From Hoplostethus atlanticus (Eukaryota; Chordata; Actinopteri; Trachichthyiformes; Trachichthyidae), in the NCBI GenBank assembly GCA_034670405.1, contig JAXDDX010000052.1, positions 2,157,001 to 2,221,000 on the forward strand: DNA of 64,000 bases. The letters are read 5' to 3'. The notes beneath the pieces were generated by a model, which saw nothing but the letters and a program-made list of their open reading frames with translations, ran no database searches and had not been told where the DNA came from. Of this stretch, positions 1 through 13,210 are shown piece after piece. Every line of letters starts with the position of its first letter. Positions within the stretch are counted from its first letter, which is position 1. The position numbers and the translations under genes are program-made.

Positions 1-3000
1 TCAAGCCAGAAGGTTCAGCCGTCCCTTTAGCCTGTTGTCGTTGACACCAATAGCATGGTTAGAAATTATTCTGTTATTATGTTGTGAACTATTGTAGGTG
101 TACGTGTAGATGCAAGGCCGTGTAGATTCAAAAGATAGGTCTGATTAATGTTGAGAGCCGGTGTGGACATTGGTGCTTCTGGGATGCCAGAACTCACTGC
201 TGAGCCTTCTGGAGGTGCCGCGGGTTTATTTCAACAAAGCATCCGTGATACCAGGTGCCCACTTAACACCTGTTCTCACCCACCCTTTTCCTCTAACATC
301 CAAGCTAGGTTTCTACATAGCACAAGGTAGTAACCACACTAGATAGTTACTTAAGATGCTGTGTACTGTTAAATATTGAGTTGGCAAGCTAACAGAACCT
401 CCCGTGACCCTTTTCACGGGGCATTGTCAACTTCAAAACGCCAAGCACACCCTTAATCTATCCACCTCATTTAGCCTGAGGCAAATCTAAAGAGCTAAAA
501 AAAAAATGAATTATGACCCAAAACAGAAAATGTACCCACAAAAAACACAAAGATTTCCCCCTTTCTTCTTAGAATTAAGGGTGCCTAATGAGGTTAGAAT
601 GAATCTTCATGCAAGCTGAGCACTCCTCACTTCCAGTGCTGTAATTGCGGGACTCCTTTCATCATTAAGCTGCATGATCAAAAAAAACAACAAAAAAAAC
701 CTCTTCAACGTCGTCTCTAAGCTGCCTGCTTTGGAGTGTTCCAGAACGAGAGGGCCTCTTGATTCTGATTAGAGCCCAAATCCTGAGTGACTGATGTTCT
801 GGTCTGGCCCTAAATGAACTGATTCCAAGGAGTTCGAGGAAGTGGCTACCGCTGAGCTGCCTTCATAGCCTAACCCAGGCTCCCAGGCAGTGGTCAAGCA
901 ACCAAAGAAAAGACAGACAGAACCAGCAGGAAACAATGGTATGACTCGACAGTGCCTGGAAAGCCCAGAAGTCTTTGGCCGGGCGGAGTTATGTAAGAAA
1001 CCCCAGTGGCCTGTGTGTGTTGGAGGCTCTACAGAGGACGAACAAGCGGCCGCCAGTTCTTGGTGTGGCGGCTGGCGCTTTGTGGTGTTTCGGTGGATCT
1101 ATGGATCTATTCCTAGTGTTGTAATTAAAGGGATGCAGTTGAAGTGCAGTGGCAAAGCGCTCTCTTTAACAGCTGCAATGTGTGTGTGCTTGTTTTCTTT
1201 CACGTCTCGTCCCCTTCACTCGTCCTTAACGATCCTTGACTTGATTATTAGGTACGATGCCAAGGTCAAAATACACTCATGTTTTGATGGCAGAGGTTGT
1301 CCAAGAACTTGTGTGCATTTCTTTGAACGTGACATGCACTAGATGGAGTGATTGATCCAGCAACCATGCAGGGCTCCACCCTAGTCCCTTTTATTCTCTT
1401 GAACCTTTTTCTCTACAGTCCTTCTCAGTCAGTGATAAGGATCAAGTTATTTTGCTGCAAACACTCTTAAAAACATTTTATACGTTGGTATTGTCAGGCA
1501 CTGATGTACGACTTTGCTCGATAAGGCTCTTTTCTGCAAGAAGGAAAACTTTATTAGCCAGCTAACTTGTGGCTTGTACTTTCACCGTAGGTCAGTAAAA
1601 TGAAACTTTGCCTATTGAGATTGTGACCTACCAGCGCTAGGATGTTTCCAATCTTGATGTTGCGAGAAACCACTATAATTAACGTCATCCTCACGAAACC
1701 CAGTAGAGTATCACAAAATCAGAGCTTTTTATTTTCATGGAACCTTTTAAAACGGAGAGTCTTAAGTGTGGAAGTTTGAATACTAGAACCAAACCGGGAG
1801 CAAATGGCAGATAAACCCAGACTGAATCTCTCACCGCACAGCACTGTCCCATAAACCATATCCCTTGTTTAGCAACGGGCCAGCCTAATGAATAGCCTGG
1901 CCCGTTGAGCCTGACCATCTAGGCAGCTGTGCCGCGAAGGCAGCTCTCCATGGTGTAATAACTCTGTCCCTCCATCTCACTGATCTGTGAAAGAAACCAG
2001 GTCGTTTCCGAAAAACCCGAACCCACACACACACATGTTGAACACGAGGGAAATTCCCCGCACACAACCAGCTTCGCTCGTCCCATAGCCACATATTTAG
2101 CATGGATTGAGTTGTGTCTTGACACCAAGATAGTAATTAGCACTCACAGCTGGGCTCTGATGTGATTTACAACAGCTACTCTGGAAGCTTTCCTTGGCTT
2201 TTTCACTTTTTTGACTAGAGGACCAGATATAGCCCTTTGGCTGACTGAATGTTAAAACTAATAATAATATATTGTCAGACAGTTTTTTGGGGCTATTTAT
2301 GTCGTGCCATTATTCTGTCATTGTGATCTGAAGTGTTCTTCTTGAAGTGCAGTGATGCGAATCACCCCTCTCAAACCTGGCAGGCCCGTCCATGAACTCG
2401 ACCATGAATGGCATTACCTAAAGCTGAGGATCTATTTTTTTTCCCCCCTATTGTCCAAAAACCTCTAATCTAAGTAATTTCCTTCCCTTACAAGTTGTCT
2501 CTCACTCACTGGGTTTCCAGCCATGCAATTTATGTGAATTATGATGTTTGGACTGAATGGAAACAGCAAATGTTTATGAAATTTCCTCTATATTGTAAAT
2601 AGGTTTTTACTCTTTACTTTAGGCAGAAGAAGTAATGCAATAAACATCAATAGAGACACATTTCTTACTGACCTATTGATGTTTGCAGCCAAAGATTGTC
2701 TATGAATTATCTATCTATCTATGAAGTATCTACCATGACTTCCTGGAGATGTCTTTGGCTTCCCTTGTACAACTCGCCTGATGGTTGTACAGCCATTAGT
2801 TGGTGCATGAGAATCTTGCTAAAGGCACTTCTCTATTTTTGTCTTTGGACAGAAGGTTTTCAGATGGCATCTTTTTAGGTCCTCTGCAATTATTAACATC
2901 CTGATCTTAATACCTCTTTAAATAGAGCAATGGTTTAAGAGTGTTACGACTCTTAACCATCCTTCAGAGCTCGTTCCCTGAAATTATTTACCCGTCTGTA

Positions 3001-3541
3001 TCTTACATTCCTCTCACAAGAAAATCGGAGGTAGACATTGCCGCTAGCTGCCGACGGCCTCAGTGTGAACACTCACCATACAGTAAAACCTCCCCGGTGT
3101 GTTTACAGAGCACACAGAGCTTCCATCAGGCCACGCTCTTCCACTGTTTGTCCAAGAGGCTGTCAAAGCTGGCGCTGGTCGCTTGGCTATTTTTACAGTG
3201 TTTCCATGCTAGGTGGTAAACCAGCCATGCTAGCCTCCTGGGAAGGCGAGAGAGGGAGGGAGATGAGAGAAAGGGAGGGCCTCCCATTCAGGGCCTGCAA
3301 AACCACACATCAGAGAAGGAGGGTTTGGGGACGTGGGGAAGCTGGAAGCCAGCAGAGTGATATGGGGATGGAGGAGAGAGGCGAGGATGGAATGGAGTGG
3401 ACTTGAGGAGAGAAGGAAGGGGACGGGGAGCTGGAAGTGATGGATGTACAAGACAGTACAAAGGGCATATGGAAGAAAAATTCAATGACAAGAAGGAAAT
3501 TAAAAACCAATCATTCCTGCTGCGTCTTCCATTATTTGTAT

Positions 3542-3692
3542 GGTTAGACCGATATATTAAATTACACTCATTCTCTATGGAACATAGTGGACAGTAGTGT
3601 CCCATGGTCTAAATTCTGAGGGATAACAAGAATACATTTCTATCCAAAAATATCAGTACTGGCCTTCAAAAACCCATAGTAACGAACCCTAG
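3542..3692. mobile_element. short copy of TIR element family A
   Basis: The left end reads GGTTAGACCGATAT and the right end reads ...CGAACCCTAG preceded by GGCCTTCAAAAACCCATAG. These are the two inverted ends shared by the family A copies elsewhere in the window (for example 29302-29822). The internal CCCATGGTCTAA also occurs in inverted form (TTAGACCATGGG) in the copy at 5362-5881. About 150 bp, no coding capacity, so it would be a non-autonomous remnant. The family name is not assigned. Confidence 0.6.
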
Positions 3693-3978
3693 TAGCGATG
3701 AGGCTGGAGGAAAAAAGATAGGTAATTATTCTCCAGAAAAATAAGTTTCTTTTTTTCCCACCAATGATGAGCGGTTAGAGGGCTAGAGCTTAAGGAGAGC
3801 GTCGGAATCGGCCAGTGACCATGATTCAAGGCGTCTGGAAAGCCCGGCTCATCCCAGTCTTCGTCCAGTTTCCCACAATTTCTGACTTGCCTCACTGACA
3901 CACCAGACACCTCAGCCGAGCAGAGTCATCCGCAAGCCCACACAGTGTGCCAACACCACCAGCTTTCAAGTTTTTTAT

Positions 3979-3979
<1 letters not shown>

Positions 3980-4011
<32 letters not shown>
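3980..4011. repeat. (TG)n microsatellite
   Basis: Uninterrupted TG dinucleotide tract of about 16 units within intron sequence. It generates cysteine-valine and threonine-histidine rich open frames that are not genes. Confidence 0.97.
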
Positions 4012-4013
<2 letters not shown>

Positions 4014-4254
4014 GTGGGTGGCTTTGGTGGGGAAGAGCTGAGTTGCTGATCTCCGCGTTCCCCGGAATTCAGCGGTGTTTTGTTCATATTTGTAGCAATC
4101 GCCATGGAAAGGAAAGGATGAACTAGCCTAGAATGTAGTAGAGCACACTCACGCACACACACAGAATCCCTACACTTTTTCTTTTTTTTTTTTTTGTCGT
4201 CAAATCAGCGGCACCATCAGAGCGCTGTGAAATTTGTATCTGTGACCAGCGGCT

Positions 4255-4900
4255 GTGAATGTTTAAAGGGATTCATTAGTTAACAGAACACTCTCAGAAA
4301 TGTATAAAAAAAAAAGGAGAAACCATGTAAATGCAAGGAGATTACCCCCCGAAGCCCCACTGTCTGCCTGCTTGGTCAGGAAAAGGGGATTAAGTCCACA
4401 GTTCTTTATCAGGAGATTGTGTTTGGGAGCAATTTGTTTCGGGGCTTTTTTTAAACACAGCATCAAAAAGGAGGCCTGGTGTTAAAGCTCTCTCTAAGCT
4501 GCTGTGAGAACATGTTTGTCCCATGTTGGAAAGAAAGACAACACACCAAAAAAAACGTAAATGTATTAGGACGCGCTGAGGATTTAGTCTTTTGTCAGAC
4601 GGACTTTTTGCAGGTGAGGTAAGATTATTGTCTTCATCCGTTTTTGCTTTCCGCCCCCCGGTGACGCATCCGCAAACCGACCCCTCTTCACCCTCAAACA
4701 ATTCCAGCAAAGGGAAGTGTGCAGATATGTAAATGTTCCATTAAAAAAAAAAGGGGGGATTTAAGTAGTGTGTTTTCAACGTTGAGTAATTAAAGAACAA
4801 GCCTGGAGCTGTGCCTCGAGAGCGGTCGCGCTTCGTGAACTTGACCGCCACGGTCCCTGCCCCTCGTAAGTGTGTTGGCGCGACTTGAAAGCGAGGGCAA
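4255..4900. promoter_or_regulatory. candidate conserved non-coding element
   Basis: A repeat-poor block of ordinary complexity between microsatellites. It carries octamer-like POU sites (CATGTAAATGCAAG near 4324 and ATATGTAAATG near 4715) and an ATTAGTTAAC site near 4273. No open frame with recognisable protein. Conservation cannot be tested here, so the call rests only on composition and motif clustering. Confidence 0.28.
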
Positions 4901-4974
4901 GTTTCGCCCTGTTAAAAGAGCCGGCGTTCCAACATATTAATATTAAACTAATGGCAGCCTCTCAGCTAGGTTAG

Positions 4975-4976
<2 letters not shown>

Positions 4977-5006
<30 letters not shown>
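4977..5006. repeat. (CA)n microsatellite
   Basis: Fifteen uninterrupted AC units in intron sequence. Confidence 0.97.
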
Positions 5007-5008
<2 letters not shown>

Positions 5009-5113
5009 TTTTCACATCTATTAATATCTGAGTGCTCACAGGTGGTCTTGCCTGTGAAGCTCGAGGAAAAACACAACCCTCGGTTTCAGCCCGCTGTACA
5101 TCAAATGAACCGT

Positions 5114-5225
5114 AATCTCCTCTCTCTTTTTCTTGCTGTCTCTCTCTCTCTCTCTCTTTCTCTCCCCCTCTGTGTCTACCTATAACCCCCCCCCCCCCCC
5201 CCCCCTCCCCCCCTTCCTTCTTTCC
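5114..5225. repeat. polypyrimidine tract with 20-C run
   Basis: About 110 bases that are mostly C and T on the + strand: (CT)n near 5140-5158, then CT-rich sequence, then twenty consecutive C at 5186-5205 followed by further C runs. Such mirror-type purine/pyrimidine tracts can form triplex or G-quadruplex structures (G on the - strand). Confidence 0.9.
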
Positions 5226-5361
5226 TCTGTAGAATGAATTGTGGATGTGGTTGAGGCAGTTAAGAGAGTCTCGAGAAACCCATGGCAGGCCAGGGCGGTT
5301 GCAGCACAGCGCCAACTTGCCATGCTCCAGGCGCCGTGCCCGCCGTGCCCGCCGTGCCCAC

Positions 5362-5881
5362 TAGGGTTCGACCGATATTTTGCGCTGATATTCAAGATCT
5401 TTAAATTTGACCGTTTCTCCCAGAATTGTATTGTTGGCAGGGTAGAAAAGCCCCTGAATCAGCACGCTGGATGGTGTTCAGGACATTTTAACTTCAAGTG
5501 TCTAGTAAGTAGGGCTCGACTGATGGGTTTTTGATATTTTTAGATTGAAGCTACCGATACCTGAACCTTTGTGCCAACATTTCATATCTTTAAGTTTGAT
5601 CAGTTGTGGGCCAAACAATAATGAAAAGTTTTCCCCAGAATTCTATTGTTGGCAGGGTGGAAAAGCCTCTGAAACAGCATTTAGACCATGGGACACTAAA
5701 AGGTGTCCTCTGTAACCCAACGCAATAGAACCCCAATAGAATCATTTCCCCATGGTCTTCCAGTAGTCAACCAGTAGTAGTATTGATCACTTCTACAATA
5801 AATGTGTTATCAATCAAACTGCTTCACACCGATCAAGTTTTTACACCCATATCGGCCAACCCATATATCAGTCTAATCCTA
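5362..5881. mobile_element. full-length-like copy of TIR element family A
   Basis: Begins CTAGGGTTCGACCGATATT and ends CCATATATCAGTCTAATCCTA, which are inverted versions of one another. A second copy of the left end (TAGGGCTCGACTGATGGG) lies inside at about 5512, so this is probably two copies or an internal duplication. The internal phrase TTGTTGGCAGGGT-GAAAAG occurs twice (near 5430 and 5645). At about 520 bp it matches the length of the copy at 29302-29822. No transposase frame. Confidence 0.75.
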
Positions 5882-6255
5882 CTGCCTTCCCTGCTGCCAA
5901 ACTGACCTGTAGCCAGTCGTAGAAGTTGTACCAGTCGTCCAAGTTGTTCAGCGAAAGACACCATCCATCTATTCCTTCATCTGCCCCCACCATCTCCACG
6001 TTTCCAAAGTCCAAAGGTCAAGCGCTCAGCACTCCACCGAGGCGACTCCTTCACTCCTTCACTTTATTGAATTCAATGGGTTAAGCTTCAGGAGTTTTCA
6101 CTTTTTTTTTTTTTGCCTGTAAAAGATTAACAACTTATTGACCGCAGCGCAACCCCTGTGCGGCGTGTGCGCGTGTGTTTGTTTGCAAGGGGAGGCGCAC
6201 TTGTAAAAGTGCATGTTACCCTCCCTGACTTATCTTAATGGTTTGTTGGCCAGAG

Positions 6256-6292
6256 GGATGGTGGATGGATGGATGGATGGATGGATGGATGG
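6256..6292. repeat. (GATG)n tetranucleotide repeat
   Basis: About nine tandem GGAT/GATG units, ending at a GTCGACGGATGG variant. Confidence 0.95.
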
Positions 6293-8339
6293 TCGACGGA
6301 TGGCTGGCCTGAGGGACCCGGTGATCTCAGCCCGAGTGGGCAGCTTTGATGTGAGGCCGCGGCCCACTTTGCTTCACCCCCCCCCCCCACAGAGTGTGTG
6401 TTTTCCACCAGCTTTCATAAACACCTCAACAAGCTCACCGCCGACAGGGAGCGCCACACACACTTTCAGCATACACACACATACAAAGACACACAACAAC
6501 ACTAACACAGCAGCATTTGTATATAGATGACAATACAGACAGACGCCGCGTGTATGCCCGGTATACGCGACTGGACGTGTGCAAGTACACACACACACAC
6601 ACACACGCAGCCCCTGTCCTTTCCCCACAATTGCCAACCCTCAAGACAAAGCCTTGTCTTACGATGGATACTCTTTCATTTGTGCGCTGGGCTCATTTGC
6701 TCTGAAGTTTATGCGTCCTGGTAACAGTAAAGCTATCTCGATCCCCAGAGTCCTCCTCCTTGTAAGCTTTATGCCTTCCACATGGTTATAATTTGAGATT
6801 TTCCCGATTTTCAAAGCTTTTTTGGAGCCTAGTGTTGTTAATTAGAAAGTGGACTAGTTTTGTTGTGGCCTTTTGTGTTGCCAAGTAGGGAAATCACCGC
6901 CCTCCTCGGTGCGCTCGCTCTCTCTCTCTCTCCTTTTCTTTCTTCCCTTTTTCGCTCTCTCTCCCACTCCCTCTCCTCATCTGCCTTTGTTGAGGAGGGG
7001 AAAAAAAAAAAAAAAAAAGCTACCCCGACCACTTTGTAAATGAAACATCCTCCCACTATTAATGGGATTGAGCAGATGTTTTGTGTTTGGATGGTCAGGG
7101 ATGGGACAGTAAAGCCTGCAGCAAAACAAAACAAAAAAGATTTTTGGGAGTTAAAAAATGAAAAAAAAAGAAACAAGAAAGCAAACGGCCGATATTTATG
7201 GAAATGATTATATCACTTGCCTCATGTCCCATAAGGACGCATGTCTCGCACACATGGCAAATTAGAGGTCATCCCATCCAGTTTAGCGTATGTCTATGTG
7301 TGTGTGCCAGCACTTTTGGTACTAAAATGTCGTAAATAACACTGTAACCCCTGGGACGAGGTGTTATAAATAGGACGTGTCAAACCCTGCTCTGGCCAGC
7401 CTCTGGTTTCCCCGAAACCCTCTCTTTTCACCCGCCGAGTGGCTCAGCTACTTTTTAATTTGGCCTTCCCGCGGGCTAACCAACTGACGCCTCTCGGCAA
7501 GGGCCTCTGTATTTCAACAAGGCCACAAAAGCCCCAATCCTCGGGCGCTCGCGCTCCCAAAGCTCTCCAGCCCTTCTGAGCTGTTGCTTTTTTGGAGCCC
7601 AGACTCTACCATCAGCAGAAGAGAAAATGCCTCGTCTCTGGCCAGAAACGCCCCGGCCAAGCCTCATCTGTCAAAAAAAAAAAAAGAAAGAAAAAAAAAA
7701 AAAACCCAGGGGCCAGACTCTCTCCAGCCACTCGGTGGGCGGGATGGACCCAAAACAGGGAGAGGAGGAAGAAAGAAAGAAAGTAAGTAAAAAAGGAGAA
7801 GGGAGGGTGGGGGGGAGAGAGAGGGAGAGTTAGAGAGGGAGAGGAAGCTCCCAGATAAACAGACCGCAGCGCCTCAACTCCTAATCACCCCGCGCTTCCG
7901 TTTCCAGACTCTATAATTAGAAGGGCCCAGTCCCTTTTTTCTTCTGTATTCCCAGTTGACGCAAATGCTTCTTGTGGCTTGGCACCTCGTTTGGGGCGTG
8001 GGTTTTCAAGAGTTTACGGGCCCTGGGCCTGAGCTCTCTGGCTTTCTGGTCGCTCTGATACAGCATGAATTGCTAACCGCTGTCTTAATGCACACTTCAC
8101 TCGGCTTCAGCCCTGCCCACCCCCCCCTCCCTCCCTGCACTTCCAACAATCTGCGTGACCCCATTGCTCATCCAGCTCCATACCTCTCCTTCATCCGTCC
8201 GACCGACCTCCTCATCATCTTCTGCGTTGAACTCAGTGTTATTTAAAAAAACAAGTTTGTAAGTCTGAAAGAAGATTGTGCAAAATTATGTAGCACAATA
8301 CTTTTTTTTTCTTTTCCCAGAGAGCGAGTGTTTTCCATC

Positions 8340-8560
8340 TCCCCTCGCACGTGTTGCTGAATCCTTTTAATCTTGTGCCATTCCATCCTCCCCTTTTCAC
8401 ATTTGACATGCCACCCAATAAAGCCCGGCCACTAATTAAAACCTACTGCAACCTCCACATAAAAGATTCCGGGGGGAAAAAACTCGGAGGAAAATTACTA
8501 ATTACTTTAATATCATTTTGGGCTGGAAGTCGTCAAAAAAAGAAGTACAGTTTAAAAAAA
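8340..8560. promoter_or_regulatory. candidate conserved non-coding element
   Basis: Repeat-free block with clustered homeodomain-type cores: CACTAATTAAAAC near 8429 and TTACTAATTACTTTAATATC near 8495, next to an AATAAAGCCCGGCC phrase. No coding signal. Motif content only; not tested for conservation. Confidence 0.3.
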
Positions 8561-8881
8561 AAAAAAAATCTAATCTTACACCCTCTATCAGTGATCCATT
8601 TCCAACATTTTGAGTTCCTTGTTTCATCTCCAGAGTTGTGTGTAACATCTCAAAGGCTTCTGGGGATCAGTTGTTTTTTTTTTGGGTTGCAGCGTTTTTC
8701 CTTAGCTGAGCCGGTTTAGATCTGGGTTTGTTCTGGTGTGGTTTGTTGAGCGTGTTGTTTATGGTGAGGGCCTATACTTTCTGGAGTTTGACAATCTTCA
8801 AATAAAACGGTACCAAATGAATGGGCCTGTCACTAGGGGTTACGCTCATGCAGAATTGTGGTTCGGGCAGATTTGTGTGCG

Positions 8882-8908
8882 CACACACACACACACACAC
8901 ACACACAC
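8882..8908. repeat. (CA)n microsatellite
   Basis: About 13 uninterrupted CA units. Confidence 0.95.
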
Positions 8909-9811
8909 CCATAAACATACATGTGCTGTATGCATGTATACATAAAGATTCTCTCTTTTGCAGACAAAACATCACACGCATAATGCTTGCCGTCCCTCCA
9001 AGTATCAGACAATGTGGGCTGTAGTTTTCACCAAGAACAAATTGCGATGTGAGGGATGGGGCTGCGGTTTTTTTTTTACGACTGCGTCAAACGATTTGCC
9101 TTGTTTTAATGGGCTGGTTTGTTTGTTTTAAAGGCCTTGTAGCACTAATATTCCTTCTCTGTTGATTTCTTTACAGTTTTTACTGCTCACTGCATTCATT
9201 TGTCTGCTGTTTTGAGTGAAATATTTTTTATGTATGTATCAGTTTGTTAGCATACTAGTGGCCAACTCTGGACACTTGTCCATTTCTGCACTTCCGCACT
9301 CTTTACTATGAAACTACATTTCTAGCTTCTCAAATATGTGTGATTTCATATCACTTGCCTTTCAACAGGAAACTCTTTAAAACGCTGCATTAAAAGCACT
9401 GGAAACTGGAATTTCCAGAATTGGCCAAGGGTGTCCTGAACTGGGCAAATGTATATTAGATATACAAGAACTTCAGTGATTGTTCAAAATGATCAATCTC
9501 TAAAACGACTGGATAGTTATAACTACTGCTAACTTGCACGGCTTAGAAAAAGTAGCAACGCCATGTGTACTGCTGGCTTGTACAGAAAGTGGGTCTGAGA
9601 AAAGTCATGGAGGGACATTCTGACAGATATTTCAATTCCAAAATTCCAAACAATCAATTACAGTGACTTGGTCTTCTTGGTCTTCATAGCGACAACCAAG
9701 ATGATGATTGAATAAATTGTTCTTGAAAGCCTATGCTTGGTAGTATTAAACTGGTTTAATAATATTCATTTCAACTTCTGAAGTGAAGCAAGTTGTGGGA
9801 ATGATTCCTAA

Positions 9812-10000
<189 letters not shown>

Positions 10001-10054
10001 TAGATAAAGCGCTCATCATTAGTTCCATTTACTACATTAATTTCCTAGACCCCT

Positions 10055-10132
10055 GAACCTAACCTTAACTCTCACCATCACATGCCTAACCTTAAGCCTT
10101 ACCCTAAGTTGGATCTAACCCTAAATCCAAGT
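10055..10132. repeat. degenerate telomere-like CCTAA-rich tract
   Basis: Starts 72 bases after the exon A donor and contains repeated CTAACC/CCTTAA/CCCTAA words, such as CCTAACCTTAACTC, CCTAACCTTAAGCC and TCTAACCCTAAATCC. It resembles the vertebrate telomere unit CCCTAA but is degenerate, and short CCTAA-rich blocks are also parts of some dispersed fish repeats. Which of the two it is cannot be decided here. Confidence 0.6.
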
Positions 10133-10599
10133 TAAGATGAGATGAAAGTTCAATGATCCCAGTATTAATGAATGCCTTCAGTGCCAAAATGTTCCCACTT
10201 CCCCGAAAGGTCCTCACACATTTCAAGAGCACAAATGGTCTTAACAGGTATAGTACAGCCTAATTTCCTCTCTCGCTAGAAGAAGTCCAGTTCCGCTCTC
10301 GACCACCCACTACGGTTTGCGCTGCCTGCTGATAGGACTCTGGACGTTAGCATGTTTTGTAGCCTACAACAAGCCTTTCATCCACGCCTTGCCGCTCTCT
10401 AAACACTGTCACGGAGAAGATACTGGAGAGCATCAGCAACCAGAGAGCACAGATCAGCAGGCTTATGGCTTCGATCAAACCAGAACCTTTCTGTTTGGGA
10501 GCATCTTTTGCTGTCCCTCTCCTACTCTCATGTCCATGTGTGCGAATGGTCTAATGTTGCATGCATTAGGTCTGGTATCGTAAAATGGGTGCAATCCAG

Positions 10600-10730
10600 G
10601 ATTCAACCGTGATGCGTTCTTGAAGGCCAATATCTAATTAATCACACCATCATATCCGTAATATCAGAGGTGGACCGCACTGACTGGGCCAGGACAGTAT
10701 CGGCAAACCCATATATCGGTATAACCCTAG
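10600..10730. mobile_element. right-end fragment of family A
   Basis: Ends in CCCATATATCGGTATAACCCTAG, the inverted terminal motif of family A, preceded by the family phrase GAGGTGGAC-C-CTG also found at about 15510. The left boundary is unclear; GAAGGCCAATATC near 10623 may belong to it. Confidence 0.6.
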
Positions 10731-11489
10731 TGTGATCCTCCAATTTGCCCATCTGTACAACAACACAACCAAGGTGGGGCGCAAACCCGCTCCGCAAACT
10801 GATCTAAAGGATGATTTAGCACCAACGGGTGGCCTCATTGCCTCTCAGTCAACTGCAGGATTTACAGCGGAGTTCCTCTCAGCTGTCCAATCGCGCCGCT
10901 CCTCCACCGGCCAGTCATCGCCTTCCAAAGCAAACGCATTTAAAGCTAGAGACAATTTGTAGGAGAAATAGGCCGTGGCGAGTCTGAAAAAACATTCAAC
11001 CACTGGCTCATTCAATATAATAGAGCCTGTGTGATTTCTTCTTAATGTGAAGCTTGTGTGTCTCACAGTCCTCCTCACACTCCCCCTCTTCCCTTTCGTC
11101 TTGCGGAGACACACACAAACACATTGGTGGAGGAAATCAAATAAAGGGAGGGATGGCTTCGCTTTCACACGTCACTTCCCAGCACTCTCTCCCTTTACTC
11201 CTGCCCAACCAAAGTCAGAGTTTGAAAGCAGCTTCCTTGAAAAACTGCTACCATTAGATTCATTTCTCTGAATGCATGCACACGTTAAGAACAAAGTGGA
11301 TCTATGCTTGCCATTTAAAGTAATCTGTGACATTTCTGACATTTCTGTCCACATCTGTCCATTTTGCTATTATTATCAACTGATATAACACAATCGTGAT
11401 TCAACTTACCGTGAATTCATGTCAGATAGGTCTTTTCCTGGGAATATTCCTCTGGTGCACATACATGAAATACATAGGATGGTGTTACC

Positions 11490-12012
11490 ATTAGACAGAA
11501 GTAGGTGATTGCCTTGGGCCCCGGCAGCCAGTGGGCCCCACAAAAGACAAGAATATCAAGTACTATACGTTTATTTTTCATCAGTTTAAAAGAAATGTAC
11601 TGATGTCATGGCCACCCTCCTACTCAGTCAGGCTACAGTGGACTATTCCACTTGACGTCTAGCGCTATATTGCCACTTATATTGCCCACAGTTGCTGTGA
11701 CAGAAGTAAAAACAGGAAGCAAATCTTCCCAAGTGATGGAGACAAACAGAAAAAGAGGAACATAAAAGCTTTGTTGACAACTTTTTTCATCAAAGAATCA
11801 ACTGCTGCTAGTGTTTGTTACTAGCAATATTACCAGTGCTTCCAAGCTCAACCAGCTCTAGTGAGCTCTAGCCTCACATGTAGACTTTCCTCAGCCCCAG
11901 CTTGAAGGTAATATAAAGAAAGGATGGATTGAAGAGAGTGCAGGTTGGGATTCAGGGGTGCCCCATGCCTGCCTTTGCCTAGGGCCCCAAAATCACTAAG
12001 TCTGCCCCTGGT
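11490..12012. mobile_element. non-autonomous TIR element (GGGGCCC ends)
   Basis: The left part reads ...TTAGACAGAAGTAGGTGATTGCCTTGGGCCCC, and the right end is CTAGGGCCCCAAAATCACTAAGTCTGCCCCTGG. The reverse complement of the right end (CAGACTTAGTGATTTTGGGG) aligns with the left end with small gaps. About 520 bp with no coding frame. This looks like a small DNA transposon; family not named. Confidence 0.55.
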
Positions 12013-12029
12013 CTCTGGTATATTTTGAA

Positions 12030-12200
12030 GAAATAAAATAAGAGCTTGGTAGTTAGCATGAGCAGCTATAGCCATCGTGGGTGAACTCCATCCACAGAAA
12101 ACGTCACAGTACTGGACACACAGTTTGATTGACAGGTGATCTCTGGGAAGTGCAAAAACACCGCAGCAATGAGCGCTTAGCACCAAAGATGGAGACTCAA
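12030..12200 (-). repeat. dispersed repeat family B, reverse copy
   Basis: Read on the - strand it runs TTGGTGCTAAGCGCTCATTG, then CCCAGAGATCACCTGTCAATC, then GATGGCTATAGCTGCTCATG and CTAACTACC. The same ordered phrases occur on the + strand at 36290-36490, 44815-45215 and 53400-53735. It lies directly beside the TIR element at 11490-12012. Confidence 0.75.
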
Positions 12201-13210
12201 GGAACTCAAGGATTGCCATTTGTTTTTAGTTATTTTTCAGACGCTCCTTGTCTGAGAGCCTGCAGAAACATTTATATCAGGTCACACTCGCACACCCTTA
12301 ACGGTCTAAAACTGTGCAGGCTGCGCAAGCATATCCAGATAAGCATCAGATTAACTCAGTCACATGCCTTTTAAAGACTCCATACTCAAACCAAAGTGTT
12401 AACCCATCCATACCCATTCTGCTTTAGATCATCTTTGCTGGGCCAGCAGTACTGATGTGCATGGCTAGCATCAGGCAGGCCAGCAGACGGTGCCAAGCAA
12501 GCTGGGAGACAAGTGGGGCTGTGCAGACATATTAAAGGAAAAATCCACCTTTGGATGGTTTTAGATATCATCAGTTTGTGATGACCAACGCAGTCCAGGA
12601 GTTATTATGTGATGAAATGTTCTAATTCACATTTTCGGTGTACCCATTTTCTTTCAGTGATTTTCTACATTTCCCGGAATGCCTTTCCTCAATCCCCAGA
12701 GAAGGGGCGTGGACTTATTAGTTTCAATCAAAGGTGGCTGCATGGGCATATAAATATAGCTATCTAGCCAACTAGTTTGCGGTGTCTATGATCGCGGCCA
12801 CGCCCCTAACTCAAAACGACTTGTGGCTATGAACTATTAAGGCTACTGTCTCTGCCTCTTACATAATGAGTCTAGAGGGAAGCCCTTGCTCTTTGATTCT
12901 GAGGGTCTGACACCAAACCATTGATGTTTTTTATATAGTTTAATAGCTTGAATATGTGATGTCAAAATATTTCCAGTTATCCGCAGGACAAATGTGGCCA
13001 CATACATCTGTTTTTTTAAAACAGTGTTACAGTGATTTAGGATAGATATTTCCTTTTTATACATAATCGTCACTAGTTAAAAAAAAAAAAAACACCTTTG
13101 AGAGCAGCAAAGCAAGATGTTCCTTCATTTTCTATTCTATTTCTCACAAGGGTAGGAGTAGTTTGTGATCTTCACAGCTTTAATACAGGTATGCAGGTTC
13201 CCCAATGCGA

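Noticed and set aside
890-1342. 150-codon open frame on the + strand
   Set aside because: No similarity to any family I know, ordinary intron composition, no splice sites that would join it to bcas3 in phase.
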